64,000 bases of DNA from Wurfbainia villosa (Eukaryota > Streptophyta > Magnoliopsida > Zingiberales > Zingiberaceae), in the NCBI GenBank assembly GCA_025175895.1, contig CM045990.1:44264658-44328657 (forward strand), read 5' to 3'. This document shows positions 1-8,696 of the stretch, one piece after another. A program made the translations under genes and the position numbers. The first letter of the stretch is position 1; every line of letters begins with the position of its first letter. The notes under the pieces are model-generated. The model searched no databases, had not been told where the DNA came from, and saw only the letters and a list, made by a program, of their open reading frames with translations.

Positions 1-87
1 TAAGGGAATCAAATAGAGTTGCCTAGCATATGCATGAAACTCTAAATAACCAAAACCCATATCTCACAAGAACTCTTGACTTGTATG
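1..87 (+). other. B1 internal non-coding fragment
   Basis: The start (taagggaatcaaatagagtt) matches the reverse complement of B2 near 56320-56345, and the continuation after the solo LTR matches B2 near 56215-56240. It is retrotransposon 3' non-coding sequence. No reading frame of interest. Confidence 0.7.
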
Positions 88-271
88 TGTTAGGGCAATC
101 AACCCATGTATGGTTTGATTTTGATGTGTGTGGCAAAGGTTTAAGTTAGGTTGTTTCGTTGTGATTTGATATGTGTGTTGAAGTCGTGTAGGACTTAGTA
201 ATTCACACAAATGTTGGCTTGATGAAAGTATTGGTGGGTTCACCATCTCATGGCTCGGGTCCTTGAGTCGG

Positions 272-430
272 TGAAGGATGGCATTGCGGAAGCCGTGCGT
301 TTGGTGCATCCGAGGGACCTCCGGGCGAGGAGCATTGGAGTGAAGCCAAAGGAAGAAGACTTCAGGGAGAGACGCGAAGGATGGCATTGTGAAGGCGCAT
401 GCTTAGTGCATCCGAGGGACGTGGCCGGTC
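272..430 (+). repeat. 104-bp spaced direct repeat in the solo LTR
   Basis: GAAGGATGGCATTG occurs at 272-285 and again at 376-389. Both are followed by GTGCATCCGAGGGAC at a similar spacing. This is a tandem duplication of about 104 bp with moderate divergence. The 72-residue frame through it is a by-product, not a supported gene. Confidence 0.6.
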
Positions 431-532
431 AAAGAGAGATTCGAGGCGAGGGACTCCAAGGGAGATGAGAGTGAGCGATTGTAACCCAGGATAGGGTAGC
501 TCATAGGTGAACTTGGCTGAATGGCTAAGTCA

Positions 533-755
533 AGAGTCGGATGCTCAAACTTAAGGTTTGAAGTTTTACCAGACAAGTCAGATGCTCAAACTTATGTTTG
601 AGGTTTTACCCGATGTTTGGTTAAGTCGGATGCTCAAACATGAGTTTGAGGTTTCTTCCCGACGATTCAAAGTGTCGGATGGTCAAACTCAGGTTTGAGG
701 TTTACTCGACGGTCAAATGCTCAAACAAATATTTGTTTGAGGTTTTATCCAACAC
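533..755 (+). repeat. Tandem hairpin array (TCAAAC...GTTTGA)
   Basis: Five consecutive units of roughly 40-50 bp each contain GTCGGATG or GTCAGATG (the last unit GTCAAATG), then the inverted pair TCAAAC / GTTTGA around a short loop, then a tail such as GGTTTTACC. Each unit can fold into its own stem. The array lies in the U3-like part of the solo LTR, before the TCGACT palindromes. Confidence 0.7.
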
Positions 756-759
756 CAGT

Positions 760-1115
760 TGACTGATATAGATATCAGTCGACTACTTTGGGTCGATGGC
801 ACTCAACTGGTGCTCGAACGGTGTTTGACTGATGGCCTTCTGGCCCAGAAGTCGACTAATAGGCTTTGACAGTCGACAACTACACCATCAATCGACTGAC
901 AAGGGATGACAATCGGCTGATCAAGGTGGTCGCAGGCACAGAGGGTTTGAGAGTTGATTGATCGCCTGGATCACTCGACTGATGGCTCTATCAGTCGACT
1001 AATTGGCATGATCAGTCGACTGATGAGGGAGCCATTGGCTGGACGCCAACATGGATGAAGCTGTTATGAGACACGACTACAGCAACAGCCAACTGATGGC
1101 TATATCAGTCGACTG
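760..1115 (+). repeat. CAGTCGACTG palindrome cluster
   Basis: At least eight full or degenerate copies of the palindrome TCAGTCGACTGA occur here, for example near 774, 852, 872, 990, 1013 and 1105. Variants include AGTCGACAAC and ATCGACTGAC. The cluster ends about 30 bp upstream of a TATA-like box, so it occupies the promoter-proximal position. Similar clusters occur in the A- and B-family LTRs. Confidence 0.75.
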
Positions 1116-1147
1116 CTCGCTTCCCAACGAGAAGAATGACCTCTTCC

Positions 1148-1157
1148 CTATAAGAAG
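1148..1157 (+). promoter_or_regulatory. TATA-like box of the solo LTR
   Basis: CTATAAGAAGAGG lies just after the palindrome cluster and upstream of a pyrimidine-rich stretch. Its position matches the TATA boxes of the other LTRs in the window. Assignment is by position and motif only. Confidence 0.45.
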
Positions 1158-1580
1158 AGGCCTTGGGTCACTTGGGGAGGTTAACGTTCATGCTCCCAAT
1201 TATCCCCTAAGTGCTCCACACGATTCCTACTCCTTCTCCTTGCTTTTAATTCAATCCTATTGTAAGAAGGAGTGTTTGTTGTAAGAAGGTTTACCTCCAC
1301 CTTGCTTTGGGAAAATGAGAGATCTAGTGGATTAGATTGAGGGGTGATTCACTTGAACGAATCGATCATGGATTAGTGGCAAGGGCCATGAACCACGTTA
1401 CATTCATGTGTTCGAGTTTCCATCTTCTTCCTTCTTGTATTTTATCTTAATTGTTTTATTTAGCTCTATATTTCCACTGCACTAACTTTACTTAGACAAA
1501 TCAAGACACGAACGAATGCCATCGTCTACGAATTGGGTTATTCAACCCCTCTAGCTGGCCATCGATCCTCCAACAGTATG

Positions 1581-2385
1581 TGTTTCATACACTTAGATAC
1601 AAGTGAGATGTTAGGAGAATGAATTTAAGGTTTTAAAATCATTTCAAAACCATTTTGACAAACCTTGGTGAAGTCTATCTTTTGATAGCAATCACCATTG
1701 AATGAGGTGATACAAAGTAGGGCCAAACATTGAAATTTTCAAGTGTTTTGAACTTTGTGTCAATCTCACTCATTTATGGGTATTTTATTTTCTAAATATT
1801 TTTCACCCATAATGTTTATTATAAGTAATGTACGTATGAATTTTTAAAATTTTCAAATTACGTATATTTACTTATGAATTTTAAAATTTGGATTCAGAAC
1901 CCTGATTTCTATAGAATGTAGAAATCAGTCGACTGTCATGGATGACAGTTGATTGGCATCAAGGGAAATCGACTGGTAGCTGAGAGAGTCGATTGCCCAT
2001 GCTGATTTTGGATAAACAAGGTTTGTTAGGCCCATGTTCAGCTATTTCTTGGTTCCCTAACTGCTCCTAACCCTAGGATATACTTTGGAGAGAATTGGAA
2101 GGGTGGAAATCCATTGAAAATGGATTAGGAGAATTGTTTAGAGTTGTATCGAATTGTAAGGGAGGTGAAAGTTCAATATTTAATTTTTGCCCTTAGTGTC
2201 AATTTTTTAGTGTTCCTATTGGCATAGGGACTCTCCAAAGACATTGTTGGTGCAATGGTCAAGGGGGAGCAAGCCTTTAGGGGGAGGTTATCCATCTTGG
2301 GATGATGGATGTATTTTTTTTCATGGGAGGAGAATTTGGGGATTGCTTCTCTTAAGTGATATGGGACTTATCATTAGGAAGAGTG
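1581..2385 (+). other. B1 3' non-coding region
   Basis: This AT-rich stretch matches the reverse complement of B2 from about 56240 to 55330. It contains a CAGTCGACTG copy near 1927 and purine tracts (aagggggagc near 2260, agggggagg near 2279) that look like extra polypurine tracts. Only short spurious frames are present. It is cut at 2385 by element C. Confidence 0.75.
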
Positions 2386-4590
2386 TGTTGGGTTTCCGGC
2401 ACCGCGGCGAGTGTGTGTTCGAACATGTTTCGTAAACATGTGCACAGCGGAAGAAATAAAATTAATAAATCTAATTTATTACAACACACACACCACACGC
2501 ATGTATAGTACAACATGTGTAGACATAACCGCAATTTCAAATTTTACAATAAAAGGAAATTTATACTACGTATACCTGACGTATCACGTGTAGCGGGAAA
2601 GGCATCAACCGGAACGATCTTCGTTAGAATCATCTCTATGCGTATCCACGCCGAGTATCTTCGGGATGACTTCACAAAGTCATGAGCCTCATCTTCATAC
2701 GAGTTACTAGCCTCGTGTTGAAGATGATGTGATCGAGAGAAGATCACGATCCGAATCAAAATTCGGATCCAAAACGAGTCCTCAAAAACTCGCTTCTCCG
2801 GAGTGGTATTCGTCAACCGTTTGACGAATCCTTCGTCCTCCACCTATGAGGATTACCGGAGATCGAATCCCCAGCAAGACTACCACTGTCGGAGCTCCAA
2901 ACGTCGTCCAAACGACGCTCTGACAAGAAGGAAACAAGCTGTCCAGAAAACTGGATAGCTTTGGTGGAGACCTTGCGCCAGCCAAATAAGGAAAGCAATA
3001 TGCTCACCTTGTCGCCGGAGCCAAGGAAGATCACCGGAGCTCCTCCGGGAATAGCTAGACGCCGGCAAGTGGGGAGGATGGCAGATGTTGGACGCCGGTT
3101 GGAGAAGCTTGGGCGGTGGCTTGGAGTTGGGTGCCGGCAAGACTTGGAGAAGAGAGGGAGGTGGGCGGCAACTTTAGGGTTGTAAGGATTAGGGCTTAAC
3201 AAAACCCTGAAGCCCTATTTTATAGAGAACAAATTCTCTTAATGGTTATCGGATCACAACCAAAACCCCATTAACCCGCTCCATTAATTTAAGTTAAAAT
3301 AAACCAAACCATGTTGGTCTATTTTAAGTTAAAATGAACCGAACCAATTTTGGTTCATTCGTTTAAAACAAACCAAACCCCTTTGGTTTAGTCTTCTCCA
3401 TTGGATTAGAACTAAACCAATTTGGTTCATCCATCATGCCTTCTTAAGACACGGCCCATCCACGCTTCCATTGCGGCTGAAACGATTTCAAGCTCGCTCT
3501 ATGTTTGGTCCAACCAAACCTTGTTTCTCTCGGTCTGAGAATCTCATTCTCAAGATCGTTTTAAATCCTTCGGATTACACTCGTTGTGTGACCAAATAGG
3601 TTCTCGATTTATGTTGGCCGTCTATAATTAACCATTAATTATAGAACGATCATGAGTGGCACCTAGTAGTACATCATGATCCCCAATTAACCAAAAAGAT
3701 CAACGGTTGATCCAGAATTATTTCTGAAACCTTTCAACAGCTCGAATGAATCGTGCCCCATTCCCTTCACTCATCTTATACCCACTTGGTTCAGGACATG
3801 GTCTATAGTGTCAGTCCCCACTAGGTTGACTACGTCACACCTAGCCAAAGTATCATTTCCTCGTCCTACGGATTCTAGTTACTGCACATGTATCGAAGAG
3901 TACCTTACTCTAAACATGTAATGCTTTGGCCAAAGACTTTAGTAACAATCCGACGAGAGACCATGAGTAAACATCTCCTCGCAAAGAGTGGTGAATACTT
4001 TATAGGCTATTCAAACACCTTCGATCACTTTGACTTATACCCAATCATCCCAGGTCCACATCTCCTCAGAGATGTTTGCTTAAGATGTCAAAGCATAAGT
4101 CTTCATGATCAAGATGACTTGAATACCACAAGTCAAAGGAACATCACACTTAAGCTGCAGTAAGAACTTCATTGACATATCTATATATGCAGAGAACCAT
4201 ATGAAGTCTTATGGCTAGTCACTCCAATGAACTAGTTACCATAACTAGCATCCACGATTAACTCCGGACATCACAATGTCTCCAGCCAGTGAGAATCAGC
4301 TGCTTGGATACACCAAGGAGTATACCTCGTGCTAGTCTCGACAGAATCAATTCATCGACTAGGGATAATTTCGATACATCACAATTACACATGTAGAGAT
4401 ACTCACTAGTTGTGATCCAATTACAAATTCTCTCATGCTGTGAATCATATCGTGGGCATTCAGTAAATGAGTTTAAGATCTAATCAAATACATGAAAACA
4501 TGTATACTCAAATAGTGAATCTTCATTTATCATATAAATGATTCAACCATAAGGCGATTGCCTTAGGACACCTCTCATATATTACTAACA
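2386..4590 (-). repeat. 3' LTR of element C
   Basis: It aligns along its whole length with 8697-10903. On the minus strand it begins TGTTAGTAATATATGAGAGG and ends GGAAACCCAACA. Compared with the other LTR it lacks 19 bases near 4350, between two ATCAAT repeats, and has a short extra segment near 2503-2520. The several reading frames of 60-130 codons here are not conserved genes. Confidence 0.92.
3213..3225 (-). promoter_or_regulatory. TATA box in C 3' LTR
   Basis: On the minus strand this reads CTATAAAATAGGG. It is conserved at 9503-9515 in the 5' LTR. It precedes the presumed transcription start of the LTR promoter. No experimental start is known. Confidence 0.6.
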
Positions 4591-4605
4591 AACTCCCACT
4601 TGGCC
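4591..4605 (-). other. Polypurine tract of element C
   Basis: Directly next to the 3' LTR the minus strand reads GGCCAAGTGGGAGTT, a purine-rich plus-strand primer. AAGTGGGAG also occurs at the equivalent place in element D (50182-50190). Confidence 0.75.
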
Positions 4606-4987
4606 TAATGGCAATCGCTATGGTATCTAATACCATAAGCTCCAACATGACCCTCAAACTTACTTTGAGGTAATGCCTTAGTCAAAGGATCCGCTAAGTT
4701 CCTTTTCAGTGGGGATTTTCTCGATTTGTATTTCCTTCCTACTAATGATCTCTCTGATCAGATGATAGCGACGAAGCACATGTTTGGATCATTGATGAGA
4801 CCACATCAAATTCAAAGATGAACTTCTTGATCCAAATCGCTTCCTTTGCTGCTTCCGAAGATGCAATGTATTCTGCCTTAGTGGTAGAATCTGCTATAGT
4901 GTCAAGCTTAGAACCTTTCCAACTTATTGCGCCTCCACTCCAGGTGAATACATACTCAGACTGAGAAATGGAATTATCCTTGTCTGT
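4606..4987 (-). pseudogene. RNase H remnant of element C
   Basis: In frame after a stop at 4988-4990, the minus strand still encodes residues typical of copia RNase H. These include an ADSTTKAEYIASSEAAKEA block (about 4840-4900) with the conserved acidic residue. Further left, frames are broken and the CDN.GA region is not recognisable, which suggests a deletion near 4790-4800. In the life cycle RNase H removes the RNA strand of the hybrid. This copy is inactive. Confidence 0.7.
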
Positions 4988-5878
4988 TTAGAAGCTGGCA
5001 TCCGTATACCCACGTATCACCATGTACTCTTCTTCATATATTAGGAACGCATCCTTAGTTCTTCTTAAGTACTTAAGGATCATCTTAACAGTCGCCCAAT
5101 GATCCATTCCTGGATTAGACTGGTATCTAATCATGACACTCAGAGCATACGATACATCGGGCCTCGTACATAACATAGCATACATGATAGATCCTATTGC
5201 AGATGCATAGGGAATCTTACTCATGCAAATCCTCTCGTCTTCTGTACGCGGACACATAGACTTAGAAAGGTGTATCCAATGCCTGATGGGTAGGAAACCT
5301 TTCTTGGATTTTGACATGCTAAACCTCTTTAGCACTCGGTCTATATATGTAGACTGTGAAAGACCAAGCAACCGTTTTGATCTATCTCTATATATCTTAA
5401 TCCCGAGGATGTAGGTTGCTTCTCCCAGGTCTTTCATGGAGAATGTCTTGGACAACCAAATCTTAACTGACTGTAAGACTAAAACATCATTTCCTATAAG
5501 TAATATGTCATCGACATATAATACTAGAAACATGACTGCACTCCCACTAACCTTCTTGTACACACAAGGTTCGTCTGAATTTTGTGAGAAATCAAACTTT
5601 TTGATTGTCTCTTCAAAATGGATATTCCAGCTCCTAGATGCTTGCTTCAATCCATATATGGACCGTCGCAATTTGCATACCTTGGTTTTATCAACCGATG
5701 TGAAACCCTCAGGCTGTATCATATACACATCCTCGAGTAGGTTTCTATTAAGGAAAGTTGTTTTCACATCCATTTGTCATATCTCATAATCATAATGAGT
5801 CGCTATGTCCAGGAGCATCCGAATGAATTTTAGCATAGCTACAGGCGAATAGATTTCGTCATAATCAACACCTTGCTT
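4988..5878 (-). pseudogene. Reverse transcriptase of element C, main part
   Basis: A 261-codon open stretch (5773-4988) encodes most of a copia reverse transcriptase: QMDVKT.FLN near its start, SIYGLKQASRSWN, and the catalytic LYVDDILL. It continues to LGIKIYRDR, a TRPDVSYA block and GYTDASF, where it stops (TAA at 4988-4990, where CAA is expected). Upstream, the frame continues through YSPVAMLKFIRMLL, but a TGA at 5777-5779 sits where tryptophan is expected and a TAA lies at 5879-5881. The listed ATG is an internal methionine, not a real start; the module is part of one polyprotein. The YVDD catalytic pair is intact. Confidence 0.88.
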
Positions 5879-6685
5879 TTAACGATATCCTTTCGCCACT
5901 AATCTAGCCTTATAGGTAATCACATTACCATCCATGTCGGTTTTCTTCTTGAAAACCCACTTGCACCCTATAGGCTTTATGCCTTCAGGTGGGTCAACCA
6001 AGTTCCAAACTTGGTTTTCATACAGGGAATCCATTTCCAACTTCATGGCTTCAAGCCACTTATCCCTTTCTGAACTTGTCAGAACATCTTCATAATTGGT
6101 AGGCTCCTCATCATCAATGAGTAACACGTCGTTCGATTCACTTACAAGAAATCCATATCTCTCAGGAATATTGCGTGTTCTACCAGATCTACGAAGATGT
6201 GGTGTTTCAATAGGTCCAGCCGATTGCTCATCACTATGAGTTATCAGCTGTTGTGCTTCACCAGGTATCTCTTCAATATCTATTTGAGTCTCTCGAGCCT
6301 CCTCAAGCTTGATGAAACTCCCACTGTTTTCTTGCAAGAGAAACTCTTTCTCTAGAAACACAACATGCCTTGAAACAAACACCTTTTGTTCCACAGGATG
6401 ATAGAATTGGTAACCCCTTGTTTTCTTAGGGTATCCAATAAATAGACATTTATCAGACTTAGCATCCAATTTGTCTGATACAGTCCGCTTCACATAAGCA
6501 GGACAACCCCATATCTTCAAGTAAGATATATGAGGTTTCTTACTATTCCATATCTCATATGGAGTAGTAAAGACTACCTTGGTTGGCATTCTGTTTAACA
6601 AGTAAACAGCTGTCTGAAGTGCATATCCCCAAAAGAACTTGGGAAGATTCGCATGATTCATCATTGACCTGACCATGTCCAACAA
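5879..6685 (-). pseudogene. Integrase C-terminal part to reverse transcriptase N-terminus, element C
   Basis: This 268-codon open stretch starts within the integrase catalytic core's downstream side (MVRSMMNHANLPKFFWGYA). It runs through the copia-specific block GYPKKTRGYQFYHP and a variable hydrophilic linker (RRSGRTRNIPERYGF), and enters the reverse transcriptase N-terminus (WVFKKKTDMDGNVITYKARLVAKGYR). It ends at the TAA 5879-5881. Known biology: integrase inserts the cDNA, and the linker separates it from reverse transcriptase. Upstream and downstream reading is blocked by stops. Confidence 0.87.
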
Positions 6686-7030
6686 GGTCCGGTTATGCCT
6701 CTCAGATACACCATTATGTTGTGGTGTATATGACGGAGTCCATTAAGACAATATACCATTGTCTCTTAGATAATCAAGAAACTCTTGACTTAAGTATTCA
6801 CCACCTCAATCCAATCGAAGTATTTTAATACTCTTGTCATGTTGTTTCTCTACTTCATTTCTGAATTCTTTGAACCTTTCAAAGGCTTTAGACTTGTGTT
6901 TCATCAAGAACACATACCTAAACCGTGAGTGATCATCGGTGAAGGTAATGAAGTAGCTATAGCCTCCTAAAGCTTGAGTTGACATAGGTCCACATACATC
7001 AGTATGTATTAGACCTAGCAACTCTCCCAC
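6686..7030 (-). pseudogene. Integrase catalytic core, element C
   Basis: The minus strand encodes HTDVCGPMS with the first catalytic aspartate, then FTDDHSRFRYVFLMK and KILRLD with the second aspartate. Next comes a TGA at 6806-6808 where the family has arginine (RGGEY follows in frame). After a second stop (TAA at 6743-6745) the VSERHNRT block supplies the catalytic glutamate. The DD35E arrangement is therefore recognisable but cannot be read through. Confidence 0.85.
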
Positions 7031-7402
7031 TCGTTCACCTTTTCCTGTAAAAGGTAACTTGGTGATCTTGCCTTTTAAGCATTATTCGCATGTATCATAT
7101 GAATCCAATTCAAACGATTCCAGAATTCCACATCGGTGTAATTCGGACATACATTTCTTGCTTGCATGGCCAAGACGTCAATGCCACATGTAGGAGTCTA
7201 ATTGATTATCCTTTCGAGCACGCTTGTTGCTCGCTTCGATATTGAAAATATCACTGGATATGTCCAATGTATAAATATCATTGCTTAAAGTTCCAGTCCC
7301 ATAAAGAACTCCATTCAAAGTTATGTAACAACAATTGTTACTAAAAGTCAAATGGTACCCATTTCTATTTAAACAAGAAATAGAAATGATGTTCTTTATC
7401 AA
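7031..7402 (-). pseudogene. GAG-pre-integrase zinc-binding region, element C
   Basis: The open part 7402-7178 encodes the segment ahead of integrase and ends YMWH followed by TGA (7178-7180). Past the stop come RLGHASKKCM and then CE*CLKGK, the HHCC zinc-finger cysteines separated by a TAA at 7082-7084. This fold precedes the catalytic core in copia polyproteins and helps bind LTR ends. Two stops make it non-functional. Confidence 0.8.
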
Positions 7403-7499
7403 CGAAGGAACTTAAAAGCAATTGTCCAGTTCTAAGACAAGTCTTGTAGGGAGTTTCAACAAATACGTTCCGATGGCGAGTGCAGCAACCTTTCCTCCA

Positions 7500-7640
7500 T
7501 TCCCAACACGTAAATTTGACTCTCCCTTGACGAGTCATCTTCTATTCCTTAGCCCATGTATGTCATTACATATATGTGAGCCACACCAAGTATCCAATAC
7601 CCAAGTGTTTGAGGAAATAGAATGACAATCAATAACGAAG
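7500..7640 (-). pseudogene. Aspartic protease remnant, element C
   Basis: The minus strand reads WVLDTWCGSHICND. The catalytic triplet D-T-G of copia proteases has become D-T-W (bases 7586-7594). The module sits between the zinc knuckle and the pre-integrase region, as expected. The glycine loss alone should inactivate processing of the polyprotein. Confidence 0.72.
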
Positions 7641-7702
7641 ATATCTGAAGAAGATGGGGCATCCGATGCCTTCTTTTTCTTCACGAACTCAAGATAAATC
7701 TT

Positions 7703-7744
7703 GTAATTTCTTCGCCAATGGCCCTCCTTGCCATAATGATGGCA
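7703..7744 (-). pseudogene. Gag zinc knuckle remnant, element C
   Basis: The minus strand encodes CHHYGKEGHWRRNY, an RNA-binding CX2CX4HX4C knuckle in which the second and last cysteines are tyrosine. The histidine and first cysteine remain. Confidence 0.7.
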
Positions 7745-7840
7745 AGTGCCCTTTTGAGTTGGTTCTACCTTTTTAGCCCTTTTCTTCCCCTTCTGCTATT
7801 CCTTTGACTTCCTCTTAGAACCTTTCTTCGAGGAATAAAC

Positions 7841-8262
7841 TCACAGCACCGTCCCCTGCTCATGCTTCTCATAAGGCTCCACAGATGAACCTTCTTGCAT
7901 CTCATAGGTGAAGAGGAGCTTGGAGACTTCGAACCTTTCGAATCTCACTTGCTCATCAAACAACTCATAAAGATGAAAGACTATGGTATGAGCATCCATA
8001 TGCTCATGCTGTTTCCACAGCTCAGGTACCATCGCGGCTAGCATGATGTAACTTGCCAGTTCAGAATCAGTCACATGTTTCTGATAGACCAACAATTGGT
8101 CTGGAGTTGCATCGTCACTAGGATGGGCGGGAAGAGGCGCTTCGAGGACATACGCAAGCTTTTCACCTTGAGAACAATTCTCAAGTTTTTAAGCCAGTCC
8201 AAGAAGTTCGGCACAGGCAATTTATTTGAATCCAAGATAGAGTGCAAATTTAGAGACATCAT
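7841..8262 (-). pseudogene. Gag (capsid) remnant, element C
   Basis: Two overlapping frames make up a copia Gag. The first starts at 8262 with MMSLNLHSILDSNKLPVPNF and includes LDWLKNLRIVL, the usual N-terminal helix. It then shifts frame near 8090-8150 into the second (8095-7841), with SELASYIMLAAMVPELWKQ and a HLYELFDEQVRFERFEV block. Gag forms the virus-like particle that packages element RNA. There is one frameshift, and no start in the second frame is meaningful. Confidence 0.75.
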
Positions 8263-8684
8263 GATTAATCAATTATCCTAGAAATACAACTCGAGCATAT
8301 ATGAGAAAGATGATTTAAAATGCATCAATATACATTTATAAATCTCATTCATTTTTCGAATTTCAAAAATCCCAAAATTACTTCGGGAGATCATAGGTCC
8401 ATCTCCGAATGGGCTGATATCCAACATAGATATGAACAACCTTGGAGAGAGTCCAACAAACCATTCATAAATTTCCAAATCTAATCAAATATTTTATTTA
8501 TGGAAAATATTAATTTCCATAAATACTTCTAACTTTCCAAAAGTAGAAGATTTCCATAAATACTTCTAGACTATCCAAAATAAAAAATTTCCATAAATAC
8601 TTCTAACTTTCCAAAAGTAGAAAATTTTCATAAATACTGCTATTTACTATCGAAAACAATTTACGATTATGTGAAAACACAACT
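8263..8684 (-). other. 5' leader of element C
   Basis: This AT-rich stretch between gag and the primer binding site carries a diverged tandem unit (taaatacttctaactttccaaaa or close variants) near 8520-8640. No coding potential is seen. Leader and packaging sequences are expected here. Confidence 0.6.
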
Positions 8685-8696
8685 GGCTCGATACCA
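8685..8696 (-). other. Primer binding site of element C
   Basis: The minus strand reads TGGTATCGAGCC right after the 5' LTR. It matches the initiator tRNA-Met type site TGGTATCAGAGCC with one base missing. Confidence 0.75.

Larger units (their letters stand above)
88..1575 (+). mobile_element. Solo LTR of a third sirevirus-like family
   Basis: The 1488-bp unit starts TGTTAGGGCAATC and ends ATCCTCCAACA, so it has TG...CA ends. It is flanked by the 5-bp duplication GTATG at 83-87 and 1576-1580. No primer binding site follows the right end and no polypurine tract precedes the left end. It is therefore a solo LTR, the usual product of LTR-LTR recombination. The terminal 35 bases resemble the B-family LTR end at 24030-24064, but the start differs. 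It holds direct repeats, a hairpin array and a palindrome cluster upstream of a TATA-like box. Its insertion in B1 is supported by the flanks rejoining to match B2. Confidence 0.88.

Noticed and set aside
2813..3202. 129-codon antisense frame in the C LTR, repeated at 9103-9492
   Set aside because: Repeated only because both are LTR copies; no start context or domain. It lies within the transcribed leader of the element and could be a short upstream frame, but nothing supports translation.
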